Positions 27,701 to 36,494 of a DNA stretch of 64,000 nucleotides are shown piece after piece. How positions within the stretch are numbered: the stretch's first letter is position 1; each line of letters begins with the position of its first letter. The notes beneath the pieces were generated by a model that saw nothing but the letters and a program-made list of their open reading frames with translations, did no database searches and had not been told where the DNA came from. The position numbers were made by a program, and so were the translations under genes. The stretch spans positions 2,480,001 to 2,544,000 of the forward strand of contig NC_091275.1 of NCBI RefSeq assembly GCF_042100115.1, in the 5' to 3' direction. The stretch is from Alternaria dauci. Its lineage: Eukaryota; Ascomycota; Dothideomycetes; Pleosporales; Pleosporaceae.

Positions 27701-28945
27701 AGCGGATGGACACCACTCGAATATCCTTTCTCTCAGATTGAACACGTTTGGGAGAACTCCGATATCATTATTCGAGAAGACGAGCCAAGTTCCATCATCG
27801 CATTGGCCCTGTCTTGTCCCGATTACGTTGCTAAGCGGCAGAATTTCCGCGATGACCATTCAGCCGGCGATGGTGTTATGGAGACTTTTGAAGAGTCAGT
27901 TGAACGCAATCTCTTGCATGAGGAAAACCACAATATCCGCTATAGTTTCACGAATCGTGGGGTCAAAGCGCATTGCAAGATTTTCTATGCCCAGTCCTTT
28001 GACGCCCTCCGCCGTAAATGCGGTGTGGCAGAACGTTTTGTTGAATCCCTATCCCGCTGTTCGAAGTGGGACTCCAAGGGCGGGAAATCCAAGTCTATCT
28101 TTCTGAAGACGCTCGACGACCGCTTCGTCCTCAAATCGCTCTCTCCAGTTGAGGTGCAAGCCTTCTTCAAGTTCGGCCCCAATTACTTTGCCTTTACGCA
28201 CCAGAATCTCTTCAAGTCACTGCCTAGTGTTATCGCCAAAATGTTTGGTCTTTTCCAAGTCCAGATCAAGACACCCACGGGCCGAGACTTTGATTGGTAC
28301 ATGCTGGTCATGGAGAACCTGTTTTACGATCGCGAGCCCAATCGCCGTTATGATTTGAAGGGTAGCATGCGCAACCGCAAAATCCAAGCCACTGGCGAAC
28401 GCGACGAAGTTCTTCTCGATGAGAACCTTGTCGACATCATCTATTCCGAGACGCCTATCTTTGTCCGTGAGCACACCAAGAAGCTACTCAAAGCCAGTGT
28501 CTTCAACGATACGCTCTTTCTATCGCAAAACAATGTCATGGATTACTCCCTCATGGCGGGCTTCGACGACACTCAACGCGAGATTATCGTGGGTATTATC
28601 GATTGCATCCGTACGTATACTTGGGACAAGAAGCTGGAGAGTTGGATCAAGGACCGCGGCAAGAACAAGCCTACCATCACGTCACCGCGTGATTATCGTA
28701 ATAGGTTCAGGATTGCTATGGAGAAGTACATTCTTCAGGCGCCTAATTGCTGGCATCAGTTCAGTGGCAGACTTGTTGGGCAGGGTGTTGATGGACGGAG
28801 AGCATTGGTTGAGGGAAGGAGCAGCATGGAGGGTGGGCATAAGAGGGGTGTCAGTGGTAGTAGCGCGGGAGGAGCGAGCACTGTGAGGGATATGGGACGC
28901 ACACTGGCTTTTGGTGGGGAGGGTCGTAATGCTCGGAGAGCTTGA
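21779..28945 (+). CDS. FAB1: 1-phosphatidylinositol-3-phosphate 5-kinase (Fab1/PIKfyve)
   Basis: One uninterrupted 2388-codon frame, the usual size for Fab1. Domains in order: a disordered Ser-rich N-terminus; a FYVE zinc finger at about residues 397-460 (FWMRDENAKACFSCGDAF, then RRKHHCRTCG with the PtdIns3P-binding basic motif); a CCT/TCP1-like chaperonin domain at about 815-1050; a long linker; and a C-terminal PIP-kinase domain at about 1960-2330. Kinase hallmarks are the ATP-site Lys in DDRFVLKSL, RRYDLKGS, MDYSLMAGFD and GIIDCIRTYTWDK. It makes PtdIns(3,5)P2 on endosome and vacuole membranes, controlling vacuole size and retrograde traffic. No DEP domain is seen, as in other fungal forms. 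Absence of introns over 7 kb is unusual for this window, though every domain is intact. Start: the first in-frame Met. Confidence 0.97.
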   Translation: MSRDSRRGSLQPPSLYQMHATASRSDTLTTFDDFTVPPAPSSVGEPKGIDLVQGGFSGLYSRLRASVGGVREQSQDGRSASSSVSKSAAVHRSPGGTSMSSPVATSRPSSSMQSPATATFPDALPPSRDSNMSSTTLSSKASLNASKASLGTTRSRPSISTSVDTAHTAKHDDSSILSPVSIHSRHQSISNVDLPRSNTPRDPALGSQRLNSPHFPPSRDSTSRKRKGDVDLVGQESDDTDQDDMVLVKGESQAGESANFKAVSDTPRESLSRVSSRADSQYQPARSAPNKAREQSEKSPERISLTRAADSQATIHAPEPQRPPMLHVGPSHLPGYRPSRASSSDGLSSVVTTSTIRTPAVAPIDEIQRQAQAAPAAHNMSRSTFTQMRRKILDREFWMRDENAKACFSCGDAFTTFRRKHHCRTCGQIFDSKCTSIVSGKIFGQQSNLKVCKPCESIIYGHDDDSSDYTDDGDQTSIYDNGDRAEYSDNDEADHVESDHTKIGTPTISIPMSRKVGSEKKRRSHVIEVGPQTLARPSSSRSLRSLGGRPRSSSHKRHPSKHQHMRHVKHDDRAPFHQYHDNSRSQPSLSAFHHDNIIDPDLAPFMSDEGSSEEDHASIFATLREDPAASANLDNERSGLGGLLAAMRKGKSRAGDRSVIGGGHARDADNISITSRNGNRPSRRRNLSVSSITHRASPRRSKSNTLLRPYAGFGASGPGTPQLQPSPSPTPPGGRITRSASMQGMTPKVELNKASLDHARKLLIQMLNDAGVPRASSWEKALIPILRQCTDDVNPDVDRGDDIDVRNYIKLKKIPGGKPKDTAYVSGVVFTKNVALRSMPRNIPNPRIAIITFAIEYARHQAHFMSLEPVIAQEREYLRNLVSRIAALEPHVLLVQRNVSGLALEFLEKEGIAVVHNVKPTVLNAVARCTNSKMISSVDKLAIDPSHLGSCGSFDVKTYMHKNARKTYIFLSGCQKELGCTIVLRGAESHDLVRLKRVTEFMTYVVYNLRLETCLMRDEFIDTPTASITGTIAPNSHDQDSLQPQTGTSDSASQHTSALSDGGDPQSNDAAPSYYSDMVENHRTKILSSSPFVKFMQPYLLEQARQYEAKLGHLKKLKNQYTADENDEKPGEIGRKFELVQPEMVHTVVEKASKQVREFLSAVHASEYDKAMHQYLTQKRQWEQYLSGNTDLYDPFNHQKIAVLYSVVNTTTSTPCIGPEIIALGFYQEHDYDDGFTPDCTLGQYVEDLCTSAGVACEVGNCDRRMLDHSRQYVHGEGQMTVIVQKHPPKIKGMYQTILMWSCCRICGQETQAFPMSEWSWRYSFAKYLELTFWSIKLHPRAGICPHDIHKDHVRYFGYNNVALRIQYDPVPMYEVIAPKPNVTWKVDSDLRLKNSQYLMIEEKLDCFMDSLRARIQGIHVEDVIPEKVDLCRKEVEILLKRANEEHEWLKAKLQDKYMNSKYYEIIPMNRAIRAIQEKAIAWDVTFLEFEQQFFPSERDIRRYANMQLKRFLERDESTSSLASVDEGTESGADDSYIDEKDESIALSPRPSNMSPEMARDMLSSVVKEESAASDQPANDEEQASEPKTPTPPKLNLDLPIQTPREALEREDVRHLDLAVPSNYPDTSTITNEELTQTPTVASDPSRFDEGSPTPTSLPKVNPIDKSLAEAIENMPSSPSPVPSASTPTAESKIPRLVETCRRETAARPTSLVRTQSQPGNIAKHLGPFPGSTTVNNGPTSPKSSANDSSKAFERMTERLGLGLTTPKQSKSSSRIPRSIPYKSQNKVSKIAQHFEQLSREFQNQRMRERRNDRARQVRAFPLASSKPVVEVYKNVHDAVQENEDSDEDIRTPTPPRASLDNSTLGDSTLTERTDDGTTALHSPVEERNSQDAMAQLPGSDASSKSPSHFPSDIENDISDTEITPEDIPLPESLSGSKLLDLSDSQLENSLELPKHEKNTLLKILTSFWSERSASGWTPLEYPFSQIEHVWENSDIIIREDEPSSIIALALSCPDYVAKRQNFRDDHSAGDGVMETFEESVERNLLHEENHNIRYSFTNRGVKAHCKIFYAQSFDALRRKCGVAERFVESLSRCSKWDSKGGKSKSIFLKTLDDRFVLKSLSPVEVQAFFKFGPNYFAFTHQNLFKSLPSVIAKMFGLFQVQIKTPTGRDFDWYMLVMENLFYDREPNRRYDLKGSMRNRKIQATGERDEVLLDENLVDIIYSETPIFVREHTKKLLKASVFNDTLFLSQNNVMDYSLMAGFDDTQREIIVGIIDCIRTYTWDKKLESWIKDRGKNKPTITSPRDYRNRFRIAMEKYILQAPNCWHQFSGRLVGQGVDGRRALVEGRSSMEGGHKRGVSGSSAGGASTVRDMGRTLAFGGEGRNARRA

Positions 28946-29088
28946 TGAGATCAGACTGATATGGCTATGGGGCTCTTGGCTAGTGCAGCGCTGGGACGGG
29001 AGCTTTAATTTCGATAATACCTTGTGTTACAAGCTTAGATGGATAGCACGGACATACACAAGAGTAGTACAATTGCATATTGCTACTT

Positions 29089-30015
29089 CTATGTTCGGTC
29101 TTTCCTCAAACCTTCACCTAACATGCTGACAACACCATCCACATCTCCCATATTATCTTTCCCTTCCCTTTCTACAACATCAGCCAGCCCCTGAAACACA
29201 CTTGCAATCTCCCTGAAAACCTGCGCATCACCCTTCCAGCCACCCTCTTCTTCAAAACACGCTCCAATCTGGTTCATCTCTTCCACCCAACGATACGCTT
29301 TCCCTGTGCATCCCACAACACTTTTCTCCGCCTTCTGCCTCGGACCAACGTTATACACATCCATATACTCGAGTAGCGGGTTCAGTACCCCAAGCGACGA
29401 CGCAGTAGTAAAGGATTGCAAAGCCAACGCCGTGAAACCTTTCGACAGCGCCGCGAAACAGCATTTCAGGCCAGACGCTGTACCAATTTCCGGACCAAGA
29501 TACCGTGTATTCAGCACTTCTGCCAAACGGGCACCGGAAGCTGGTGCTAAGTGAAGAGGGTGCGGACCTGATAAAGGGATATCAGGTTTTTTCCACACAT
29601 TTACTTCTGTCTCTGATGGCGATGGTGGTGCGCCGATGATGCCGCCATCAACGAACCGCAAGCCTGGCGCATTCTGCTTGAACGACCTCGCTATGGTTTT
29701 CGCTGTGGACGGGCTGATGGCGTTCAAATCCAGGTAATACAGTGGTTTCTGCCCTCCGTTTGCTAGTGCGACTTCCACGCGTTTTGCTGTGGCGATGGCG
29801 TCGCGGGGTGGCACGATACTCAGGATATAGTCTGCAGTTGCTACTAATTCTTCGTCTGTGTCAAACAGCTCGATTCCAGCGGACTCTGCGCGAGACTTTG
29901 TGGCGTTGCTTCGAGCGCTGATGTTTGTTATTATGCGGTAGTCCTGTGCTTTGAGGAGTTGGGCGATGCCTAGGCCCATTTGGCCGATAGAGAGAATGGC
30001 TATTATTGCAGACAT
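29089..30015 (-). CDS. NAD(P)-binding 6-phosphogluconate-dehydrogenase-like protein (DUF1932 type)
   Basis: A single exon of 308 aa. The N-terminal Rossmann domain starts at once with the dinucleotide loop (AILSIGQMGLGIAQLL) and continues with the beta-hydroxyacid dehydrogenase-type LDLNAISPSTAKTIA block and FVDGGIIGAPPSP. A helical C-terminal domain of DUF1932 type contains GLKCCFAALSKGFTALALQ, with the Lys normally used for catalysis in this superfamily. Fungal relatives are annotated as 6-phosphogluconate dehydrogenase NAD-binding domain proteins; the substrate is unknown. True 6PGDH is longer (about 490 aa), so this is not the pentose phosphate enzyme. It is convergent with FAB1, about 140 bp apart. 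Confidence 0.85.
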   Translation of the reverse strand: MSAIIAILSIGQMGLGIAQLLKAQDYRIITNISARSNATKSRAESAGIELFDTDEELVATADYILSIVPPRDAIATAKRVEVALANGGQKPLYYLDLNAISPSTAKTIARSFKQNAPGLRFVDGGIIGAPPSPSETEVNVWKKPDIPLSGPHPLHLAPASGARLAEVLNTRYLGPEIGTASGLKCCFAALSKGFTALALQSFTTASSLGVLNPLLEYMDVYNVGPRQKAEKSVVGCTGKAYRWVEEMNQIGACFEEEGGWKGDAQVFREIASVFQGLADVVEREGKDNMGDVDGVVSMLGEGLRKDRT

Positions 30016-30221
30016 TTTGGAGGATTTAGCTGGCAGTTGTGAGGTTGGAGAGATGAGGTGTTGAATTGCGTTCTAGGTACTGTAAGGGTGATGGCAAAGT
30101 GGGGTCGTATGGTGGGGTGAACGTCGATAGGAGCGATTACGCTTCCAGGTAATCACGGCAGTTCGAGGCTCATGGATTGCGCATAATCATATAATATTTT
30201 AGCAAGCAAAATTTTTATCAA

Positions 30222-30292
30222 GCATTCTTGGTCCAACGGTAGGATAATTGCCTTCCAAGCAATTGGCTCGGGTTCGACTCCCGGAGGATGCA
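30222..30292 (+). tRNA. tRNA-Gly (anticodon TCC)
   Basis: A 71-nt cloverleaf without intron. The acceptor stem GCATTCT pairs with AGGATGC (one G-T pair). The D arm holds the A-box core TTGGTCCAACGG. The anticodon stem ATTGC/GCAAT carries the loop CTTCCAA with anticodon TCC, reading GGA. The T arm CGGG-TTCGACT-CCCG contains the B box. The discriminator base is A at 30292. A run of five T follows at 30300-30304. This is a complete and normal Pol III gene. Confidence 0.97.
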
Positions 30293-30299
30293 ACATCTC

Positions 30300-30304
30300 T
30301 TTTT
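30300..30304 (+). terminator. Pol III terminator of tRNA-Gly
   Basis: A five-T run starting eight bases after the mature 3' end of tRNA-Gly(TCC). Confidence 0.8.
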
Positions 30305-30771
30305 GGCTCTATAATGGTGAGAATCTTCCTTTTTGCCAAATGGCGCATTCAGCCCTCTAGGTAACTTGAAAAAAACAGACTGCGGTCTTACTCTCTTGTA
30401 GAGCGCTACCTTGCATTCCTTCTCTGTACACCTTTTTTATTTGTCATATTTAAAACTAATATATCTCATTCACACTGGAAGCTATGGCGTTACAGTCGCT
30501 GTCAACGCCTTTACAATTTGAACTATGAAGCTACAAAAGCTCATCCGCTCCCAGCCAACATGAGATCTGGAATGCATCTACACAAACTCAGCAAACTCGT
30601 TTGGATTACTGTTATACGTATACGCGTACCACCGCTCGTGTGCAGAAATGTGACCACCAGTATACGTGGCTGAAGCTACGCAAAAGTTTGTGAAAATGAA
30701 CCATTTTCACCAAGAACTGAAGACTCTTTCTCAATTTTCAAGCTGCTGCCTTATCGTAACATCCACACAAC
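30305..30771. other. Intergenic
   Basis: Sequence between tRNA-Gly and the stop of the LysM gene. Nothing was recognised. Confidence 0.6.
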
Positions 30772-31384
30772 CTACTTGTTCGGACAGTATTCATCGACCG
30801 CCCTATTCGCACAGTCACTGCCACCATGCTGCCAACACTGACTGTCCCAGCTATTGATAACCATAAACGTACTGTAGAAACACTGGTCCATGTATTTCGT
30901 TTCGTTCTCACAGCGGAACAAACAGCGGGAGCAATATCTCTTGTAGCCACCAGCTTCAGCCTCACAAACTTCAAGAGGTGTCGCTGGAGTTGGAGCTGTA
31001 GTGGGAGTTGAAGTAGGTGTTTGGATAGCGCTCGTTACGGAGCTGCTGGTTGCAGAAGGCGTTGGCGGTATACCCCAGTTCTGTTCGATACAGTAAGAAT
31101 TTCCGAGAGTGAGATTGCAGCCATCTGCGAGAATTGGATTCTGCTCGACACGTTAGTATCAGGGGAATGCGTCTTGCTGTGTTTAGCCGTACGTATGTCT
31201 TCAATTGCGCCTCTGTAATGCCCCAGTATTCACTTATAGTGGCACATGTGTCAGTCTCCGTAGCGACGTGCCACCATGTGCAGTCCGAGATGGTATCTGG
31301 GGATGCGGTAGTTGGAGCCTCGGTTTCATAAGCCCTAACAAGCAGCGGTATTAGGGCGAGGTGAAAGGTGAATGCGGCTAACAT
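30772..31384 (-). CDS. Secreted LysM-domain protein, candidate effector
   Basis: Two exons, 31384-31193 and 31140-30772, give 186 aa. The 52-nt intron (GTACGG...ACTAAC...CAG) lies inside the LysM domain, and removing it restores the motif. A signal peptide covers about residues 1-18 (MLAAFTFHLALIPLLVRA). One LysM spans about 33-85: TWWHVATETDTCATIS, then TEAQLKTYNPIL and LGNSYCI, the usual Thr/Cys-start and Asn-Pro core. A Thr/Pro/Ser linker follows. The last 65 residues are Cys-rich (YCSRCLFRCENE, then further Cys up to EYCPNK). Secreted LysM proteins of fungi bind chitin or peptidoglycan, and several suppress plant chitin signalling; whether this one does is inference. The reading frame without splicing breaks the domain. 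Confidence 0.83.
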
Positions 31385-32036
31385 GATGTAGATATAAGGG
31401 CTGTGAGATTTGCTTTTACTTTACGAAAGGATGAGTAGGAGGCAACTGGAAGTGCGAAACACGGAATCGCTTTATACAAATGAGCAACCTGTACTCGGAG
31501 TGGGTAGCCTTGCGCATAGACCACGAGCTGCCTGTGCGGTACATTAGCCGCACAACACGTTCTAGGCTGCCATCGAGGCTAATGAACAAGCACCTGGAAA
31601 ATGGCATGAAAGATCTCGCTTCCCAGGAGAAAAGAAGAGATTCTGTAAGATGGGGCAATTGGCTGCCTGGCAGGAGCAGGAAGCCCACATGCCCAGGTGG
31701 TCACGGCCCCTTGAACGCCTGATGGCCAGGAATACACATGTTCTAGGCAGGAGCGATGGAGAATGGCTCAAAAGCCTTAGCTCATATGGCAACGGAAACT
31801 TCACAAAGCATCCATGAATAACGCGACAAAAGCTGGTGATGACCCTTGTTCCAATAAGCCTAGTGTATAATAAGGGGGCCGCTTCCCGTGTCAGCCTTGA
31901 CTTTGAGCCGTCCGAAGATGCATCACCAAATCATGGTGTGTCAAATTTTTGCTGCAGCAGCAACCGCATAATACCTAGTAGCCCGAATGATAGAGTTTAT
32001 CAGCATATTGCAAGACGGCCGTCGATCTTCCCTTTA
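31385..32036. other. Intergenic
   Basis: The LysM gene promoter side and the 3' flank of the MARVEL-like gene. No further gene was recognised. Confidence 0.55.
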
Positions 32037-32504
32037 TCAAGCCTTACCACGCTGTGCAATACCAGCCTTGCTCCGAATCAACAGCCCCAAACCAAAACTC
32101 GTAAACCAAAACATTGCACTCAGAAGACCAAATGCCTGCGCAGCATTCCATTTGCTGCATAATCCGTTTCGCAAACTCATCTCATTCCAAGCCCAGGCAC
32201 TACCACAAGACATGGCGTTGGTGTATGAATCTTGCAGCAGCCCAAACACAGCGCACCATGCGCCGCAGAAGAGAAAATCGCTCAAGATATTCAGCATGTG
32301 TGACGTAGTGGGAAGCAGCCAGGCCAGCGATGCGATCATTGATACAGCGGCTATGATGACGCTGTAGATAAGGTGGCCGTACGAGCCGAAGTGGTCCTTG
32401 TGCTGTTGGTGGTGCAGGAGGTAAGATGCCAGGGCTAGTACAACGGCTGCGCAGACAAATTGCGCAAAGCGCAAGGCCGAAGAGACGAAGCGGGAGATGA
32501 TCAT
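32037..32504 (-). CDS. Four-helix membrane protein, MARVEL-like
   Basis: A single exon of 155 aa. There are four hydrophobic segments at about residues 11-30 (FAQFVCAAVVLALASYLL), 44-66, 70-90 and 122-145. Short loops and a basic C-terminal end (RSKAGIAQRGKA) complete the layout of small fungal MARVEL-domain proteins, which sit in plasma membrane or vesicle membranes. The second loop has the Cys-containing stretch common there. No catalytic motif is present, and the specific role is unknown. Confidence 0.72.
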   Translation of the reverse strand: MIISRFVSSALRFAQFVCAAVVLALASYLLHHQQHKDHFGSYGHLIYSVIIAAVSMIASLAWLLPTTSHMLNILSDFLFCGAWCAVFGLLQDSYTNAMSCGSAWAWNEMSLRNGLCSKWNAAQAFGLLSAMFWFTSFGLGLLIRSKAGIAQRGKA

Positions 32505-32854
32505 TGTGATCTTTTCGAGAATGGTGGCCTGAAGTTACTGTCTTGTAAGTGATGTTGAAGGTTGAGGTGACCAGTAGCTAAAGAGGTTGGTTGAGGTCGT
32601 GGGTGTTATTGTTCTGTTCTTGCAAAAGAGGTAGGATATATATACTTGCCCGCAAGCGGTGGACCGTTCAATCGTGGAGCCAAATGCGCCCACTGAAATT
32701 TAGTTGGTGAATATAAGTGAATGTAGGATGGAGCTAGAGTTTAGTGCTGTTGCTTCCATTCATATAGCCACGGACCAATGGCCTCTGTTTGACATTGGTG
32801 ATGTTTGACGTGCCATCAAACTACCGGTACAGCATTCATTCTCCAGGTGAATCA
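32505..32854. other. Intergenic
   Basis: Promoter side of the MARVEL-like gene, with an AT-rich TATATATA-like run near 32637-32645. Also the 3' flank of the hydrolase gene. Nothing else was seen. Confidence 0.55.
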
Positions 32855-34078
32855 TTATTCTAAAGCGTCATAAATACCCTTCTCCGCCATGAACCACGCA
32901 GGAATGACCTTGGGATCTCCATTGGGCAATACCTGCGATGCAAGGATTCCCGCAACCCCCTTCTCTCTATCCACCCACCAGAAACAATTACACAAGCCCA
33001 TCCACCACAGCGTGTTTGCCCCACGGCCAGACGGACCAGGCTCGATAGTGATGAATCCGCCAAAGCCCCAACCCTGAGGAGGGTTTCCAGGCTGAGGATA
33101 CATATCCGCGGATTGGTTGACCAGCAAAGGATCTGCGGGCGGCACGTTGCCGCGTGCGAAATCGGGTTGAGAGGGAATTTGGTTCTCCCACAGGAGATCC
33201 ACTGACTCTTTGTTGAGGATGCGCTTTTGTGTTTGTGGGTTCGTTCCATCGTTCAGTAGAACAGCAAGAATCTTTACGTACTCGCTCGGCTTTGACCAAA
33301 GTCCTGCGCCACCAGATTGAAAAAAGTCTTTTTGGTCTTCTTTGGCGCAGGAAAGCGGACCTTTGTAGAAATGTTCACGCTCCCTAAGCGTGCCGTCGGT
33401 GTCACGCTGGTGCATATGCGCTAAATTTTTCTGAGCTTCCTTGGAAGGAAACATGGATGTGCCTTCTGCGGCGATGCCCACAGGCGTGAAGATGTGCTCT
33501 TGGAAATATTCGCCTAGCGTCTGGCCAGTGACGCGTTCGATAATGAAGCCTACCCAGTCCATATTAATGCCATATTCCCACATGCTACCTGGCTGGTTCA
33601 CCATCTTCGCGTCAAGGATCTCGCGCTTGTCGCCGCTTCCGCCTTCGATGCCGTCCGCTTGGAGCCTCGGATCAGCGAATGCATATCCAAACCCCGCTGT
33701 ATGGCTCAACAGCATGCGCATCGTAACACTCTTCTCTTGCTCGACGCCGTTAACACCATCGGCATACACCTTCTTCTCAGATATTTCCGGCACAGTTTTC
33801 TTGACGAATTCAGCATCGTCCAAAGAGACCTTGCCTTGCTCAACAAGCTGCAGCAGAGCTATGGCAGTGACGAGTTTTGTACATGAGGCAACCCAGAAGA
33901 TCGTACTCTTGGTGTCTATGGGCTCACTGGAGTCCACACCCAGCGTACCTGAAGCATGTTCGACAAGTGTTTCGCCTGATTTGTCGATGGCGTGGAAGGC
34001 GAGACCAGGTGAACCGTCCTTGACGAAGTGGTCTAATGTACCCTTGATACCTTCGACAGCCTTGGCGGAAAGAGGCAT
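32855..34078 (-). CDS. Class C beta-lactamase-fold serine hydrolase / esterase
   Basis: A single exon of 407 aa. The active-site Ser-x-x-Lys is in FWVASCTKLVTAIALLQ at about residue 66. The second catalytic motif is the Tyr of YGINMDWVG (family Tyr-x-Asn) near 168. A Gly/Trp-rich region WWMGLCNCFWWVD lies close to the usual third motif. Fungal relatives include esterases, LovD-like acyltransferases and D-aminopeptidases; the real substrate cannot be told. No signal peptide is visible (MPLSAKAVEGIKG), so it is probably cytosolic. The length fits the family (380-420 aa). Confidence 0.88.
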   Translation of the reverse strand: MPLSAKAVEGIKGTLDHFVKDGSPGLAFHAIDKSGETLVEHASGTLGVDSSEPIDTKSTIFWVASCTKLVTAIALLQLVEQGKVSLDDAEFVKKTVPEISEKKVYADGVNGVEQEKSVTMRMLLSHTAGFGYAFADPRLQADGIEGGSGDKREILDAKMVNQPGSMWEYGINMDWVGFIIERVTGQTLGEYFQEHIFTPVGIAAEGTSMFPSKEAQKNLAHMHQRDTDGTLREREHFYKGPLSCAKEDQKDFFQSGGAGLWSKPSEYVKILAVLLNDGTNPQTQKRILNKESVDLLWENQIPSQPDFARGNVPPADPLLVNQSADMYPQPGNPPQGWGFGGFITIEPGPSGRGANTLWWMGLCNCFWWVDREKGVAGILASQVLPNGDPKVIPAWFMAEKGIYDALE

Positions 34079-34695
34079 GATAAGATAATGTTGCGTTCAA
34101 ACGATGATGTGGAAAGTCGAATATAGTAAAGCATAAACATGATTCGTGTTTCTCTTATAGGAGATTTTGCTATATACCGAGGGTATTAACGTACCATTTC
34201 CCATACTAGGCATGCTACGCTACATCCATACAAAAGTGGATGAAGTGCGCAACTGATTGTGCGAGAAGAATGCTAAGGGTCATGCAAGAGACCAATAAGA
34301 GATAATGGGCACGGATGGCCGAGAAGATCGAAGACTTGGAACGTTGTGTTATTGATATTGGACCTATCAATCGTCCATGCAGTCATGGTGGAAGACCCTC
34401 GCTTGCCAGCCTTACCCCGCAGCGGGGTATCGAGTGGATTGTTCGTACAGTAGTGCGAATGCGAAGCTGAGAATAGTGCGCCACAAACACGCGTCTATTG
34501 TATTCTCGCATGAGAAGACTTCTGAGCTAGCTCTTGTCTTGCACCTTGTGGATAGTATCGGCTAGCAGCTCATACACTCTCCAGTCCATGTGTTCATCGT
34601 TCGCGAGTGGTTCGGTATAGTCACAATCCGGAGAGGTAGACGAATGTCTGTTTGAACACCAAAGCACATTGCAACTTGGCAATCTGACGAGGCAT
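34079..34695. other. Intergenic
   Basis: Promoter side of the hydrolase gene and 3' flank of the PIG-S gene. No gene was recognised. Confidence 0.6.
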
Positions 34696-36494
34696 TCAAC
34701 CTCGCTTTAGTGCTGATTTCAGCTCTTTCAAAGCAGCCATGACCAGAGGGACGGCAACAGGACCTAGTAAGGGTAGGTACACAGCGACCTTGTGCTCATC
34801 GGGAAAGTAGACTTGACCGACCATGGAGCGTTCGAAAAAAGCTTTCTCGGCCTCGACCTCTGCAGCGCGGGCGTGTTCTAGAGCGCTCGGGAAGCGACCA
34901 TCTCGAAGGTAGTCGCAAGCTTGTTGCAAGTGTACAATGGTCTCCTGCGTGGAACGGGCAACGTTATCCGGGACTGGGATGGAAGGAAGCTTTTGGTACA
35001 CCTGAGCTAAAGCGCCTAGAGTAGAAGAGGCGGAGAAGATGAGTGATGCGGCTCGGACACGTTCCAGTGTCGAAATGCGGAGAGGCAACGAAGCAGGGCT
35101 CTGTGGCAAGCCAAACAACGACATCAGTTGATTCGAGAACGTGTGCATTGCTGGAGCAAGCATCTCGGCAGTCAAAGCAGGCGGCGTGTTTGCTTCGCCC
35201 TCCAAGTTCAGAATATGTACGCCACCCCATTGCGGGATCAACCAGCTGTTCCCAGCATTTTCCTTGACCAGGAGTGGCGACTGTGAGTGATCCGGTACAT
35301 ACAAAATGAAATTGACCGTCGGTCCCTCGCCGATGCTGGGACTGAGGGGCCACTCGGCAGCATTGACGAACCCACTAAGATCCTCCTTGCGGAGCGTCCA
35401 TGCCTTTGTGCTTTCATCATACTCTGGCTGGCGAACAGAAGGAGCAAAAGTCGCGTAGAGTTGTACTTGCGTGTCAACGGTGAAGTTGCTGATGGCCGAG
35501 AAGGCGTCAAGAAGAGGGCTCATGTACGTCTGGAGTGCAGTCTCGATGTCCCACTGAGAAGGGGCGTAAGAAGGGCTGAACAGAGAGAAAGTCAGGTGGT
35601 ATGTTGGAGCATACTTCAAGGCGCGAGTGGACTGGCGTTGGAGCTCTGCCGACGTTTCTGGAGAGAGCGCCTTGACCTTGGCAGCATGTGCGCCGGAGGT
35701 AGCCGATAAGACATGGGCCAACTGTGCCTGCTCCTCCGCAAATATGTTGTGTAGTTCCTGGGCGAGGAACGTGGCCAGACTGGAGCCAGTAGACGACTGC
35801 GAGGGAATCTGGTTGGGCGAATAGTATACGTCGAGTGTTGGCGAATAAGGCTGAAGGTGTGACCGAGGCGTCGTGCCTGTTTCGACCGGTATCAGTCGTA
35901 TGACCAAAGCGACGTCCTTGTCATGGCTTTGGATGCTTGTTCCGTCACTAATGACTTGTTGCGAGGCGTTTGGCTGTAGTGGAGAGTCGGCGAGCATCAG
36001 TCGGAGATGGTGCGCGGAAAAGTCGTTGACGTCGTCGAGGGCGTGCTGTGTGGTGCGAAGCAGATGTTGCGCGTCCGTCAAGGGCATCGGGGCCTCCACT
36101 GCTATCCGCAGAGGGAAGACTGGCTTACAGACCTGCCATCATGTTAGCCATATTTTTGTCAAGGTGCCCAACTTGTGGCATTGCTTACCTTGCCCTCGGC
36201 CCAGTCCGTCATGTCCTGTAGCGGCAGTTCCGCCCTGTAAATGGCCGTTGTTTTCAGCCATATTGGAAGGCCCAGAAACACGACTACAGCCCAAAAGGAG
36301 AAGATGGATAGGCGCCGCAGCCACAAGCTCTCCTTCGTCTCTGGAGGAGGCCGCTTCGGCGATTCGGCGGCAGCTGTTGGCATTGAAGAAGACAGAGAGG
36401 GTGCCTGCTTCAGTTTGTCCGCCAGCGGCGCGTCATTATCAATCGGTGCCGCCATGATGCGGTAGACGTGTTCGTTGCTCCCACCTCGGGCCAT
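34696..36494 (-). CDS. GPI17: GPI transamidase subunit PIG-S / Gpi17
   Basis: Two exons, 36494-36189 and 36132-34696, give 580 aa. The 56-nt intron has GTAAGC...GCTAAC...CAG. Residues 57-95 show the PIG-S start: WLRRLSIFSFWAVVVFLGLP is the first membrane segment, followed by WLKTTAIYRAELP. After the junction comes VCKPVFPLRI. The lumenal part holds YSPNQIPSQ and the NFILYVPD and PQWGGVHILN blocks. A hydrophobic C-terminal segment (YLPLLGPVAVPLVMAAL) is the second membrane helix. The complex in the ER membrane cuts the C-terminal signal and attaches the GPI anchor. A second Met 13 codons downstream (36455) is an equally possible start, giving 567 aa. Confidence 0.93.

Noticed and set aside
33441..34088. 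215-codon plus-strand frame opposite the beta-lactamase-like gene.
   Set aside because: Antisense shadow; the minus strand carries the catalytic motifs.
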